DNA of 64,000 bases, from assembly GCF_005860795.2 (NCBI RefSeq), contig NZ_CP058351.1, forward strand, positions 496,001 to 560,000. The letters run 5' to 3'. The notes below the pieces were generated by a model, which was not told where the DNA came from, made no database searches, and saw only the letters and a list, made by a program, of their open reading frames with translations. Every line of letters begins with the position of its first letter. Position 1 is the stretch's first letter. This stretch comes from Peteryoungia desertarenae. GTDB lineage: Bacteria; Pseudomonadota; Alphaproteobacteria; Rhizobiales; Rhizobiaceae. A program made the position numbers and the translations under genes. Positions 17,365 to 26,991 of the stretch are shown piece after piece.

Positions 17365-18528
17365 TCAGTATACCCCGTGTAGTTCCAACAAGATCCGCAT
17401 CCTTCTCACGGCAAGCTCCGGATCGGCAAGCAGATTTGCCTGATCGGCCAGCCGGAAGACCTCTGCATAATGGACGATGTCACGGCTCGACTGAAAACCT
17501 GCCGGCATGATGAAATGGCGCTGATGACCATTCAGCCAGGCAAGGAATGCAATGCCGGCCTTGTAGAACCTTGTGGGCGCGCGGAAGATCTCGCGGCTGA
17601 GCGGCACGGTGGGTTTCAGCAGGCGGTGATAGGTGTCGAGGTCACCGGCCGCGAGCGCATCAAGCGCCTGCGAGGCTGCGGGCGCGATAGCGGCAAAGAT
17701 GCCGAGCAGCGCATGGGAATAGTGCTCGCCATCGCCGGCGATCAGGTCGGCATAGTTGAAGTCGTCGCCCGTGTAGAGACGCACACCCTCCGGCAGGCGC
17801 GCGCGAAACGCCTCTTCATGCGCCTGGTCGAGCAGCGAGATCTTGATGCCGTCAACCTTGACCGGGTTCTCCCCGATCAGGTCGAGCACGAAGTCGCTTG
17901 CGACCGCCACATCCTCGCAGCCCCAGTAGCCCTTCAGCGCCGGATCGAACATATCTCCCAGCCAGTGCAGGATGACAGGCTCGCGCGCGCCGTCGATCAG
18001 CCGACGATAGACGGAGCGATAGGTGTCGGGGCCGGCACCCGTGGCAGGGAAGGCGCGCGATGCCATCAGGATCAGCTGCCCGCCGGCGGACTCGATGGCT
18101 TCCGCCTGCGTCTGATAGGCGGCTGCGATCTTGTCAGGCGTGGCCAGGTCTGAGAGCGCCAGGTGATCCGTGCCGGCACCGCAGGCGACGCGCGGCTTCA
18201 TCTTGTGCACCTTGGCGGCCGCCATCGTGCGCTGGATCAGTTCAAGCGCCGTCGGCCAGTCGACCCCCATGCCCCGTTGGGCCGTGTCCATGGCTTCGGC
18301 GAGACCAAGGCCCTGATCCCAGAGCGAGGTGCGGAAGGCCAGCGTGCCGTCCCAGTCGACGGCAGGTCGCGTATCCCAGGGATTGCGGTCGCGCAGCGGG
18401 TCGGAGACGACATGGGCGGCGGCAAATGCGGTGCGGGTCAGCGTCCGCGTTGGAGCGCGCGGTGTGAGCGGCGTTCCGGTGAGACGATGGTTTTCGATGC
18501 GGCCATCGGCGGTCGGCAAGGCAATCAT
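17365..18528 (-). CDS. DUF993-family protein (aldolase/dihydrodipicolinate synthase-like fold)
   Basis: A 387-residue protein of the DUF993 family, considered related to class I aldolase-like TIM barrels. Visible blocks are NPWDTRPAVDWDGTLAFR, GLGLAEAMDTAQRGMGVDW, CGAGTDHL, ILHWLGDMFDPALKGYWG and VDGIKISLLDQAHE. The Lys of 'DGIKIS' is where a Schiff-base Lys would be expected in such barrels; that role is an inference. ATG at 18528 overlaps the preceding Dabb gene stop (ATGA); a longer frame upstream has arginine-rich non-family sequence. It may cleave or rearrange a keto-sugar acid in this operon's pathway, but no biochemical function is established. Confidence 0.8.
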   Translation of the reverse strand: MIALPTADGRIENHRLTGTPLTPRAPTRTLTRTAFAAAHVVSDPLRDRNPWDTRPAVDWDGTLAFRTSLWDQGLGLAEAMDTAQRGMGVDWPTALELIQRTMAAAKVHKMKPRVACGAGTDHLALSDLATPDKIAAAYQTQAEAIESAGGQLILMASRAFPATGAGPDTYRSVYRRLIDGAREPVILHWLGDMFDPALKGYWGCEDVAVASDFVLDLIGENPVKVDGIKISLLDQAHEEAFRARLPEGVRLYTGDDFNYADLIAGDGEHYSHALLGIFAAIAPAASQALDALAAGDLDTYHRLLKPTVPLSREIFRAPTRFYKAGIAFLAWLNGHQRHFIMPAGFQSSRDIVHYAEVFRLADQANLLADPELAVRRMRILLELHGVY

Positions 18529-18854
18529 GTTAAAGATCCCTGAGTTTGGACGGGAAGGTCGAAGACGAGGATGCCGTCGAGACCACCCTCGGCATGGGCA
18601 ACCAGACGGGCGCCGAAGCGCCTGTGATCGGGATGGACCTGATAGGCTTCGAGGGCGGACCAATCGGCGAAATCGGCGACGAAGCCGTGCAGATAGCCGC
18701 GTTCGATGCGCTCCGGGCTCTCGCTGCGCCCCGAGGAGATCGACAGCAGGCCCGGGACCTTGCCTTCGATCCGATGCAGCTCGGTGAAAAGGTCGTCGAT
18801 GGCGGCAGCGGAAACCGTCGGCTGGAAACGAACAAGCACGATGTGGCGGATCAT
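18525..18854 (-). CDS. Dabb-domain (stress-responsive alpha/beta-barrel) protein
   Basis: A 109-residue single-domain protein beginning MIRHIVLVRFQPTVS, with YLHGFVADFADWSALEAYQ and VHPDHRRFGARLV. These are hallmarks of the dimeric ferredoxin-like Dabb fold. Members include small cofactor-free enzymes and proteins of unknown role. It overlaps both neighbours by 4 nt, so it belongs to the pathway. A monooxygenase, cyclase or lyase function on an intermediate is possible but not shown. Confidence 0.85.
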   Translation of the reverse strand: MIRHIVLVRFQPTVSAAAIDDLFTELHRIEGKVPGLLSISSGRSESPERIERGYLHGFVADFADWSALEAYQVHPDHRRFGARLVAHAEGGLDGILVFDLPVQTQGSLT

Positions 18855-20443
18855 GACATGGCTCCGTGATCGGCCTTGATCATGTCGGCCGCCTTTTCGG
18901 CGATCATGATGGTCGGCGCATTGGTGTTGGACGAGACCACGGTCGGCATGATCGAGGCGTCGATGACGCGCAGACCATCGATGCCGTTGAAGCGCAGACG
19001 GGGATCTACGACGGCCCCAGGGTCGGACCCCATGCGGCAGGTGCCGGCCGGGTGGTGGTCGGTCTTGGAGTGGCGGCAGGCATAGTCGAAATAATCCCTG
19101 TCGCTCTGCACGTCCGGGCCTGGCAGGCGCTCTGCCTTGACATAGGACTTGAGCGCATCCTGGCGCATGATCTCTCTTGCGATCTTCAGACCCCGGATCG
19201 ACATTTCTCGATCATGCGGATCTGCCCAGTAGTTCGGATCAATCAGGGGGGCTGCCAGCGGATCGGCCGAGCCAAGGCGGACAGTGCCGCGTGAACGCGG
19301 TCTGAGATAGGCGGAATTCAACGTCACGCCGCCGTTTGCCATGGCGGCGACACCGGCTTCGATGCCGGAGCCAAGCCCAAGATGAAACTGGATATCAGGC
19401 GACCGGGCTTCCGGATCGGCGTACCAGAAGCCTCCGGTCTCGAACAGGCTGGAGGCCACCGGACCGGTTTTCGTCAGAAGATATTGCAGGCCGGCCAGCG
19501 CCGAGAGATGTGGCTTTGCATAGCGATCATAGGTATGGGGTCCCGTGCACTCGGCGATGACGAAGAGATCGAGGTGGTCCTGGAGGTTGGAGCCGACGCC
19601 GGGCTGGTCGAAGACGATGGGCACGCCGACCGAAGCCAGATGGTCGGCAGGGCCGATGCCCGACAGCATCAGGAGCCGCGGGCTTCCGATCGCCCCCGAT
19701 GAGAGCAGCACTTCCCTCTCGGCCCAGACCACGCCTTCGCCAGCAAGCTCGACACCAACTGCGCGGCCGTTTTCGACCACGAGCTTGAGCACCTGTGCAT
19801 TGGTACGGATGGTGAGGTTGGAGCGTTTGCGTGCCGGGTTGAGATAGGCAATCGATGCAGAGGAGCGGCGGACATTGCGCTGGGTGAGCTGGTAATAGCC
19901 GACACCATCCTGCTTCTCGCCGGTCATATCGCCGTTAAAGGGAATGCCGAGTTCGGCCGCCGCCCTGAAATAGGCCTCGCAGATCGGCAGCGGCGCCGAT
20001 GGCTTGCTGACCCCAAGCGGACCGCCCTTGCCGTGATAGCGGTTGTCAAAGCTGTCATTGTCCTCGGCCTTTCGGAAATAAGGCAGGACATCCTCGTAGG
20101 ACCAGCCTTTGCAACCCATCTGGCGCCAGTCGTCGTAGTCGAGTGCATTGCCTCGGGTGTAGATCTGCGCGTTGATGCTGGAGCCGCCGCCGATGACTTT
20201 CGCCTGGGTGTAGCGGATTACCATATTGTTCATGTGCCGCTGCGGCACCGTGCTCCAGCCCCAGCTGCCGATGCCCTTGGTCATCTTCGCAAAGCCTGCC
20301 GGCAGATGGTAGAAGGGGTGCCAGTCGCGCCCCCCTGCCTCGAGCAGAAGCACCTTGAAGTCTGGATTTTCTGAAAGCCGCGCCGCGAGCACCGAGCCCG
20401 CGGAGCCGCCCCCGACAATAATGAAATCATAAGCTTGCCGCAT
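18851..20443 (-). CDS. GMC-family FAD oxidoreductase (choline-dehydrogenase-like)
   Basis: A 530-residue flavoprotein. The FAD site is FIIVGGGSAGSVLAARLSE at residues 7-25, followed by LEAGG, the GMC signature TQAKVIGGGSSINAQIYTRG, and SSGAIGSPRLLMLSGIGP. At the C-terminus DHHPAGTCRMG carries the catalytic His and SNTNAPTIMIAEKAADMI the Asn partner. It should oxidise a primary alcohol or sugar hydroxyl, passing electrons to quinone or another acceptor. It is one of two distinct GMC enzymes in this operon. No secretion signal is present, so it is probably cytoplasmic or peripheral. Confidence 0.9.
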   Translation of the reverse strand: MRQAYDFIIVGGGSAGSVLAARLSENPDFKVLLLEAGGRDWHPFYHLPAGFAKMTKGIGSWGWSTVPQRHMNNMVIRYTQAKVIGGGSSINAQIYTRGNALDYDDWRQMGCKGWSYEDVLPYFRKAEDNDSFDNRYHGKGGPLGVSKPSAPLPICEAYFRAAAELGIPFNGDMTGEKQDGVGYYQLTQRNVRRSSASIAYLNPARKRSNLTIRTNAQVLKLVVENGRAVGVELAGEGVVWAEREVLLSSGAIGSPRLLMLSGIGPADHLASVGVPIVFDQPGVGSNLQDHLDLFVIAECTGPHTYDRYAKPHLSALAGLQYLLTKTGPVASSLFETGGFWYADPEARSPDIQFHLGLGSGIEAGVAAMANGGVTLNSAYLRPRSRGTVRLGSADPLAAPLIDPNYWADPHDREMSIRGLKIAREIMRQDALKSYVKAERLPGPDVQSDRDYFDYACRHSKTDHHPAGTCRMGSDPGAVVDPRLRFNGIDGLRVIDASIMPTVVSSNTNAPTIMIAEKAADMIKADHGAMS

Positions 20444-20452
20444 TGAAATCTC

Positions 20453-21211
20453 CTAGAGGCGCGCGAGCGACAGACCGCCGTCAACGGGAATGACTGCACC
20501 ATTGGCGAAGGCAAAACGTCCTTCGGCAAGCGGCACGACCACGCTGCCGATGTCGACCGGCTGGCCCCAGCGCTGCGCCGGAACGAGCCCCCCCTCGATC
20601 CGCGCCGTGTATTTGTCCTTCACGCCCGCCGTCATCTCGGTCTCGATGATGCCGGGCCTCAGTTCGAAAACACCGATTCCATGCGGTGCCAGGCGCAGTG
20701 CGAAAAGCTCCGCCATCATGCCGGCACCGGCCTTGGAGATGCAGTATTCCGCCCGCTCGATCGAGCCCATCCTGGCACTTACCGAGGTCACGAAAATGAT
20801 CGAGCGATAGCTGTCGGAGGACATCGCCAGCATGCGGCGCGCGACCTCCTGTGCGAGGAAGAAGGCGCCACGCAGATTGACGCCAAGCACGAAATCGAAG
20901 CTGTCGGGTGTCATAGCGAGCATGTCGCCGCGCACCTTGGCAGGCACGCCGGCATTCGACACGAAGGTGTCGACAGGCCCGAGGCGTGCCTCGACCGTAT
21001 TAAGCACCGATGCCGCGTTGTCGATATCCTGCAGGTCATGGCGAACGTAGATCGCGGCCTGGCCCAGTTCCCTGAGAGCCATCTGGACCTGGGGCGCATC
21101 TTCCTCGGACCTCGACGCCAGCGCGAGCCTGTAGCCGGCGCCGGCCAGTTCGCGGGCGATGCCGAGGCCGATGCCCTGCTGGCCTCCGGTGATGAGTGCG
21201 ACCTTGCTCAC
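20453..21211 (-). CDS. Short-chain dehydrogenase/reductase (FabG-like)
   Basis: A 252-residue NAD(P)-dependent oxidoreductase with TGGQQGIGLGIAREL near the N-terminus, NAG in 'VSNAGVPAK', Ser in TSVSARMG, the catalytic YCISK (YxxxK), and RPGIIETEM. The start is GTG at 21211, overlapping the upstream GMC stop as GTGA and beginning directly with 'SKVALITGG'. A longer frame upstream encodes non-family sequence. It likely oxidises or reduces a hydroxyl/keto group of a pathway intermediate. Confidence 0.88.
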   Translation of the reverse strand: MSKVALITGGQQGIGLGIARELAGAGYRLALASRSEEDAPQVQMALRELGQAAIYVRHDLQDIDNAASVLNTVEARLGPVDTFVSNAGVPAKVRGDMLAMTPDSFDFVLGVNLRGAFFLAQEVARRMLAMSSDSYRSIIFVTSVSARMGSIERAEYCISKAGAGMMAELFALRLAPHGIGVFELRPGIIETEMTAGVKDKYTARIEGGLVPAQRWGQPVDIGSVVVPLAEGRFAFANGAVIPVDGGLSLARL

Positions 21212-22707
21212 TGCTTGAACTCCGTTTCGATGATGTGCTGGCCCGACCGCAAGGCAAGCGCTGCGATGGTCAGGGCCGGGTTGACGGCGGCCGAGGTCGG
21301 CAAAATGGATGCGTCGACGACGAAGAGATTGCGATGATCGTGACTGCGGCCGAAACTGTCGACCACGCTCGTCATCGGATCCGAGCCCATGCGAACCGTG
21401 CCACATTGATGGGAGGGCGTGCGCCTGTCAAAGGGACGCGACAGCACGACCGGGTAGCCTGCCTTCCGAACCAGTGATTTCAGTCTGTCGACAAGAGCAA
21501 GATGCGCCTCCCAGTTCGACCGTTTCCAGTCGAGCATGATCCGACCGTTCCGGACCGTGATGCGGCTTTCGGGATTGGGCAGATCCTCGGACATGGCATA
21601 GAAATCAACCGATCGATTTGCGATCCATTGCGCAAGCGGACGGGGCAGCGGTGAGCTCGCAGCGAGGATCGGGCCGGTGATCTTGCCGAGCAGCTGGATA
21701 TTGCCGAGCGGCTCGCCGTTCGGTCCGCCCGCCAGGTAGAAGTCATTGACCAGCAGGGTCTTCTGGTAGATCGACGGATTGCGCCTTAGGGGATGGAGCG
21801 CCAGAACCGCCGAACAATTGTGGTTCATGAAGTTGCGGCCGACCTGGTCGGAGCGGTTTGCCAGACCCTTGGGATGGTTTTCATTCGCCGATGACAAGAG
21901 AATGGCAGCACTTCTGACAGCGCCGGCCGCGAGAACCACGAGCGGTGTGGTCAGGATCTTTCTCTCACCTTGGGTCAAAACCTCGACACCGGTGATCTTT
22001 CCGCCCTCTCCCGCCATGAGGCGCGTCACCTCGCATCCTGTCACGAGCGACACGTTGGAATGACGCAGCGCGTGCTTGAGGCTCACCGTCTCTGCATCCT
22101 TCTTGCCGCCACAGGTATCCGGGAAGGCATCCCAGGTTGTCTTCCCATTCGCGAGCCATGTGTCGATGTCGACAGCAAGTGGCAGCGAGGCCGGGTGAAG
22201 ACCAACGGACTTCAGCCGACGGCGCAGATCGGCGATCATTGGCTCGTCCGGCACGGGGCGGTGGCCGTAGCTTCCCGAATGCGGCGGTTCGGTCGGGTCC
22301 TCACCGACCACGCCACGAACCTCGAACAGGTCTTCGGCCCGCTGGTACCAGGGCTCCAGAATGTCGTAACCGATCGGCCAGCCGGTCGTTGTTCCACCCA
22401 TATGGCGCAGCGGCGAAAAATCCTCGCGGCGATAGCGCAGCAATACCGCGCCGTAGAATTTCGAATTTCCGCCGACATTGTAGTAGTTGCCGGGGTTGAA
22501 CGGCTGGTCGTTACCGTCGAGCCATTCTTCATTCGGCCTGAAATGGGCCCTGGCGAAAATGGCCTCTGCATCGCGATCGGCCGGGGACGGCTGCAACCTT
22601 TCGCCCTTCTCGACGATCAGAATGCGTCGACCGCTCGGCGCGAGCTGGACGGCAAGCGTTGCACCCCCCATGCCCGAACCGATGATGATGACATCTGCGT
22701 CGTTCAT
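21208..22707 (-). CDS. GMC-family oxidoreductase (gluconate/sugar dehydrogenase-like branch)
   Basis: A 499-residue flavoprotein with DVIIIGSGMGGATLAVQLAP at the N-terminus, NVGGNSKFYGAVLLRYR around residues 77-93, VLAAGAVRSAAILL, and the C-terminal HQCGTVRMGSDP and ILPTSAAVNPALTIAALALR (His and Asn catalytic pair). The shorter, NVGG-type signature differs from the choline-dehydrogenase-like GMC encoded two genes later. The two probably oxidise different positions or substrates. Four-nt overlaps link it to the transporter ATPase upstream and the SDR downstream. Confidence 0.87.
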   Translation of the reverse strand: MNDADVIIIGSGMGGATLAVQLAPSGRRILIVEKGERLQPSPADRDAEAIFARAHFRPNEEWLDGNDQPFNPGNYYNVGGNSKFYGAVLLRYRREDFSPLRHMGGTTTGWPIGYDILEPWYQRAEDLFEVRGVVGEDPTEPPHSGSYGHRPVPDEPMIADLRRRLKSVGLHPASLPLAVDIDTWLANGKTTWDAFPDTCGGKKDAETVSLKHALRHSNVSLVTGCEVTRLMAGEGGKITGVEVLTQGERKILTTPLVVLAAGAVRSAAILLSSANENHPKGLANRSDQVGRNFMNHNCSAVLALHPLRRNPSIYQKTLLVNDFYLAGGPNGEPLGNIQLLGKITGPILAASSPLPRPLAQWIANRSVDFYAMSEDLPNPESRITVRNGRIMLDWKRSNWEAHLALVDRLKSLVRKAGYPVVLSRPFDRRTPSHQCGTVRMGSDPMTSVVDSFGRSHDHRNLFVVDASILPTSAAVNPALTIAALALRSGQHIIETEFKQ

Positions 22708-23816
22708 GACCGGATGCGCTCTTCCGTCTTCGGATCGAAGGCCACGGCCTTTTCCATGTTGACCGCGAATTCGAAGTCGATGCCACCGGCAATATCGACA
22801 TCGGCGCGCATACGCGCGATCACGTCCTTGTCCCCGAGGCTCATGGTGACGAATGTGTCGGAGCCGGCGGGCTCGGTGACAATCACCCGGTTCTTCAGAC
22901 TGACGATGTTCTGCGACTTGCGGTCGGCACCGTCAGGATCGGTGATCGCCTCGGGGCGAATGCCGAGCAGGATGTCCTGTCCGTCCCAGGCGGCAAGGCT
23001 CGGCTGGCTGAAGGCGAGCAGGCTTTTCGAGCCGTCCCCCAGCGCGACTTCGGCATGAGGCGTGCCCTCGCGAAGGACGACGCGCGCAGGCACGACATTC
23101 ATCGCCGGGCTTCCCATGAAGGTGGCGACGAAGACATTTGCCGGAGTGTCATAGATCTCCTTCGGCGTGCCAAGCTGCTGGATGTAGCCCTTGTTCATGA
23201 CAGCGATGCGGGTCGAGAGCGTCATCGCCTCGATCTGGTCGTGGGTCACGTAGACGATGGTACGTTTGAGCTTGGCATGCAGCTTCTTGATCTCCGTGCG
23301 CATGTCGACACGCAGCTTGGCGTCGAGGTTCGACAGCGGCTCGTCGAAGAGGAAGACGTCGGGATCGCGCACCAAAGCGCGGCCCATGGCGACACGCTGG
23401 CGCTGACCGCCGGACAGCTGGCCCGGCTTGCGGTCGGTCAGGTGATCGATCTGCAGGAGCCTGGCGACATCGAGCAATGCCTTGTCCCTTTCGGGCTTCG
23501 GTATGCCATGCATCTCGAGGCCAAAGGTGATGTTCTGCCCGACAGTCATGTTCGGGTAGAGCGCGTAGGACTGGAAGACCATGGCGATGTTGCGCTTCGA
23601 CGGATGGACCCCGTTGATGACGCGGTCCTTGATCGCTATTTCCCCCGACGAGATGCCCTCAAGTCCCGCGATCATCCCGAGCAGGGTCGACTTGCCGCAG
23701 CCGGAAGGGCCGACGAGCACGAGGAATTCGCCCTCCTCCACAGAAATGTCCACGCGATGCAGGACTTCGAGCTGTCCGTAGGACTTGGTGACGTTCCGGA
23801 TGTCGAGAAAGCCCAT
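22704..23816 (-). CDS. Sugar ABC transporter ATPase (MalK/UgpC-type)
   Basis: A 370-residue ATPase with Walker A GPSGCGKSTLLGMIAG, Q-loop VFQSYALYPNMTV, signature LSGGQRQRVAMGRALVRDP, Walker B FLFDEPLSNLDAKLR and switch His in VTHDQIEAMTL. A C-terminal TOBE/regulatory domain follows (MNVVPARV; LLGIRPEAI). It energises import through the two permeases encoded just upstream. Length and layout match the CUT1 class of carbohydrate importers. Confidence 0.95.
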   Translation of the reverse strand: MGFLDIRNVTKSYGQLEVLHRVDISVEEGEFLVLVGPSGCGKSTLLGMIAGLEGISSGEIAIKDRVINGVHPSKRNIAMVFQSYALYPNMTVGQNITFGLEMHGIPKPERDKALLDVARLLQIDHLTDRKPGQLSGGQRQRVAMGRALVRDPDVFLFDEPLSNLDAKLRVDMRTEIKKLHAKLKRTIVYVTHDQIEAMTLSTRIAVMNKGYIQQLGTPKEIYDTPANVFVATFMGSPAMNVVPARVVLREGTPHAEVALGDGSKSLLAFSQPSLAAWDGQDILLGIRPEAITDPDGADRKSQNIVSLKNRVIVTEPAGSDTFVTMSLGDKDVIARMRADVDIAGGIDFEFAVNMEKAVAFDPKTEERIRS

Positions 23817-23820
23817 GATC

Positions 23821-24699
23821 TTATCCTTTGACTGAACCGGCCATCAGTCCGCGCACGAAATAGCGCCCGGCGACGACGTAAACGAGAAGTGTGGGAAGGG
23901 CTGCAATGATCGCGCCCGCGAAGTGTACGTTGTATTCCTTCACGCCCGTGGAGGACTGAACAAGGTTGTTCAGCGCCGCAGTCATCGGCTGGCTGGTGCC
24001 GCCGAAGGAGACGCCGAACAGGAAGTCATTCCAGATGTTGGTGAACTGCCAGATGACGGACACGACGGTAATCGGGCCTGAGACCGGCAACAGGATGCGC
24101 CAGAAGATGCGGAAGAAGCCGGCACCATCGATCTGGGCCGCCTTGACCAGTTCGGTCGGGAAGGTGGCATAGTAGTTGCGGTAGTAGAGCGTGGTGAAGC
24201 CGATGCCGTAAACCACATGCACGAGAACCAGTCCCGGAACAGAGCCGGCGAGCCCGAGCTTGCCGAGCACCAGCGCCATCGGGATGAGCACGATCTGGAA
24301 CGGAATGAAGCAGGAAAAAAGCATCAGTCCGAAGATGATCGTGTCACCGCGAAAGCGCCATTTGGTGAGGACATAGCCGTTGAGCGCCCCGAGGATCGTC
24401 GAGATGGCGACGGCCGGCACGACCATCAGGATCGAATTGAGGAAATAGGGCTTGAGGCCGGTGGGCGAAACACCGATCTGGGCCGTCGACCAGGCAGAGC
24501 GCCAGGCGTCCAGAGTCCAGGTTTGAGGCAGCGCCATCATGTTCCCGCCGGTGATTTCCGGCAGCGGCTTCAGCGAGTTGATGCCCATCACATAGAGCGG
24601 CAACAGGTAGAACAGAGCGAAGAGAAGAAGCACCAGGTAGATGAACATGCGGGTGACGCGACCCGTCCTGACGGCGGGGTCCTGACTGACGGCAGACAT
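23821..24699 (-). CDS. Carbohydrate ABC transporter permease (MalG-type)
   Basis: A 292-residue permease with six helices, starting VTRMFIYLVLLLFALFYLLPLYV. The cytoplasmic EAA loop ELVKAAQIDGAGFFRIFWRI couples to the ATPase. It begins 1 nt inside the MalF-type gene stop (TGATG) and ends 4 nt before the ATPase gene. Confidence 0.95.
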   Translation of the reverse strand: MSAVSQDPAVRTGRVTRMFIYLVLLLFALFYLLPLYVMGINSLKPLPEITGGNMMALPQTWTLDAWRSAWSTAQIGVSPTGLKPYFLNSILMVVPAVAISTILGALNGYVLTKWRFRGDTIIFGLMLFSCFIPFQIVLIPMALVLGKLGLAGSVPGLVLVHVVYGIGFTTLYYRNYYATFPTELVKAAQIDGAGFFRIFWRILLPVSGPITVVSVIWQFTNIWNDFLFGVSFGGTSQPMTAALNNLVQSSTGVKEYNVHFAGAIIAALPTLLVYVVAGRYFVRGLMAGSVKG

Positions 24700-25592
24700 C
24701 AGTTCTTCTCCTTCAGTTCGGCGTAGAGATAGGGAACCATGATGGCCGCTATGGTCATCAGCATGATCACGGCAGAGGCGGAGCCGACGCCCATCTGATT
24801 GCGGGTAAAGGTGTAGGAATACATGAAGGTCGCCGGCATTTCGGTGGCACGGCCCGGGCCCCCGCCGGTAAGCGCGATGACGAGGTCATAAGACTTGATC
24901 GCGAGGTGGCTCAAGATGACGAAAGCGGAGAGAAAGGCAGGCCGCAGCATGGGGATCACGATACGCCGGTAAAGCTGGAAACTTGAGGCACCGTCGATCT
25001 GGGCGGCCTTCAGGATCTCGTTGTCAATGCCGCGCAGACCGGCGAGAAACATTGCCATGACAAAGCCGCTGGTCTGCCAGACAGCTGCGATGACGATGGT
25101 ATAGATCGCCATGTCGTTGTCCTTGATCCAGTTGAAGGAGAAGCTTTCCCAGCCCCAGAGGCGCATGATGCGTTCAAGACCGATGCCCGGATCGAGAAAC
25201 CACTTCCATGCCGTGCCCGTGACGATGAAAGAGAGTGCCATCGGATAGAGATAGATGGGGCGCAGCAGTCCCTCGCCCCTTATCTTCTGGTCCAGGAAGA
25301 TCGCCAGCATCAAACCGAGTGCCGTGCAAATGATGATGTAAAGGCTTGCGAAGACCGCGATATTGCTGATCGCGATGTGCCAGTTCTCCTGGGCCCAGAG
25401 CCGGCTGTAATTGGTGAAGCCGACGAAGGTGTAGAGCGGCAGCATCTTGGAGCCGGTAAACGACAGGAAGATGGTGAACAGGATGAAGCCGTAAACAAAC
25501 AGCAGGGTAACGGCAAAGGACGGTGCGAGTACCACCTTCGGCAGCCAGTCCTGGATGCGCGTGCGCAAGTCAGCCCCAGTCGAGCTTGTCAT
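24699..25592 (-). CDS. Carbohydrate ABC transporter permease (MalF-type)
   Basis: A 297-residue permease with about six helices and the EAA loop EILKAAQIDGASSFQLYRRI. It lacks the long MalF periplasmic loop, as in most rhizobial CUT1 systems. It pairs with the MalG-type gene downstream. A 101-nt gap with two hairpins separates it from the binding-protein gene. Confidence 0.95.
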   Translation of the reverse strand: MTSSTGADLRTRIQDWLPKVVLAPSFAVTLLFVYGFILFTIFLSFTGSKMLPLYTFVGFTNYSRLWAQENWHIAISNIAVFASLYIIICTALGLMLAIFLDQKIRGEGLLRPIYLYPMALSFIVTGTAWKWFLDPGIGLERIMRLWGWESFSFNWIKDNDMAIYTIVIAAVWQTSGFVMAMFLAGLRGIDNEILKAAQIDGASSFQLYRRIVIPMLRPAFLSAFVILSHLAIKSYDLVIALTGGGPGRATEMPATFMYSYTFTRNQMGVGSASAVIMLMTIAAIMVPYLYAELKEKN

Positions 25593-25620
25593 GAGGGTTC
25601 TCCCTGTATTTGAGGATAGA

Positions 25621-25685
25621 CCGACGCCGCCTCTCAGTTCCAGACGGCGTCGGAGGGGCCGCGAGTGACGAGGAGGCCACTCGCG
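25621..25685 (-). promoter_or_regulatory. Two tandem hairpins between binding-protein gene and permease genes
   Basis: Hairpin 1 has arms CCGACGCCG (25621-25629) and CGGCGTCGG (25645-25653). Hairpin 2 has arms CGCGAGTG (25660-25667) and CACTCGCG (25678-25685). Both are perfect. There is no T-run, so they are more likely mRNA-protecting or partially attenuating structures that keep binding-protein mRNA in excess than full terminators. Confidence 0.65.
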
Positions 25686-25693
25686 ACGGGAGG

Positions 25694-26947
25694 TTACTTT
25701 GCAGCGGCGACGGCTTCCCCGAGCGCCTTGGCTGCCTCGGCACCATCCGCGAAGCCACCGTTGAAGGCCTTGGTCACGACGTCATAGACGGCGTTCTTCA
25801 CGGCAGCGGGTGCTGCATGGCCATGGGCCATCGAGCCGAAGAGGGAACCGGCAGAACTTGCTTCTGCCAGATCCTTCATGCCCTTCTTGCCACAATCGTC
25901 AAAATCGGTATCCGGCACATCCGTGCGGGCCGGGACGGATCCTTTCACGACGTTGAAGGCTGACTGGAATTTCGGGCTTTCGATCGCAGACGCCATGGCC
26001 ATCTGCGCCTTGATTTTCTCCTCACCCTCGACGTTGAACATGGCGAATTGGTCCGAGTTGAACGTCACCGACCCTTGCGTTCCGGGGAAGCGAATGCAGA
26101 CGAAATCTTCGCCCGGCTTCTTGCCGGCTTTCAGGAATTCGCCCTTCGCCCAGTCGCCCATCATCTGCATGCCGGCCTTGCCCTCGATGACCATAGCGGA
26201 GGCGAGATTCCAGTCGCGACCCGAGAAGTTGTCATCGGCATAGCTACGCAGCTTGATCAGGCGATCAAAGGCATCGGCCATGTCGGGACCGGTGAGCGTG
26301 GCTTCGTCGAGATCGATGAAGGCCTTCTTGTAGAAGTCGTTGCCCTTGGACAGAACGACGCCATCAAAGACGGTTGCGTCCTGCCAGGGCTGACCGCCGT
26401 GGGCGAGCGGCGTGATGCCGTTCGCCTTCATCTTGTCGAGGACGGCGACGAGTTCGTCCCAGCTCTCCGGCGCCTTGCCACCGGCTGCATCGAGGGCTGC
26501 CTTGTTGATCCAGACCCAGTTTGTCGAGTGAACATTCACGGGCGCTGCGATCCAGCGACCGTCGTATTTCGAGAATTTCTGCAGCGCTTCCGGCACCACC
26601 TTGTCCCAGCCTTCGGCGTTTGCAACTTCGTCGAGATTGCCAAGCGCGCCCTGCTCTGCCCAGTCGAGGATATCGAACCCGAGCATCTGTACAGCAGTCG
26701 GCGGATCGCCTGCCGTGACGCGGGCGCGAAGCGCGGTCATGGCGGCTTCGCCGCCGCCGCCGGCAACCGGCATGTCGACCCAGCCGATGCCCTTGCTGTT
26801 CAGATCTTCCTTCAGAACGTTGAGCGCTGCAGCTTCACCGCCTGAGGTCCACCAATGGAGCACCTCGACATCGGTGGCATGAGAGATGCCGGCGGTCCCC
26901 GCCAGCATCGTACCGGTAATCAGCATGGTCTTGAAAAGGCTACGCAT
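25694..26947 (-). CDS. Extracellular sugar-binding protein of ABC transporter
   Basis: A 417-residue periplasmic protein with a Sec signal ([24 protein letters not shown], cleaved near residue 24), then [20 protein letters not shown], typical of family-1 solute-binding proteins. It captures the substrate for the MalFGK-type transporter encoded downstream. The WW and Trp-rich pocket segments ([21 protein letters not shown]) suggest stacking against a sugar or aryl-glycoside ring. The ligand is unknown. Confidence 0.93.
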   Translation of the reverse strand: MRSLFKTMLITGTMLAGTAGISHATDVEVLHWWTSGGEAAALNVLKEDLNSKGIGWVDMPVAGGGGEAAMTALRARVTAGDPPTAVQMLGFDILDWAEQGALGNLDEVANAEGWDKVVPEALQKFSKYDGRWIAAPVNVHSTNWVWINKAALDAAGGKAPESWDELVAVLDKMKANGITPLAHGGQPWQDATVFDGVVLSKGNDFYKKAFIDLDEATLTGPDMADAFDRLIKLRSYADDNFSGRDWNLASAMVIEGKAGMQMMGDWAKGEFLKAGKKPGEDFVCIRFPGTQGSVTFNSDQFAMFNVEGEEKIKAQMAMASAIESPKFQSAFNVVKGSVPARTDVPDTDFDDCGKKGMKDLAEASSAGSLFGSMAHGHAAPAAVKNAVYDVVTKAFNGGFADGAEAAKALGEAVAAAK

Positions 26948-26991
26948 GTTGTTCCTCCTGTTTGATGCGCTGTTTTCAATCGTTCCGGAAG

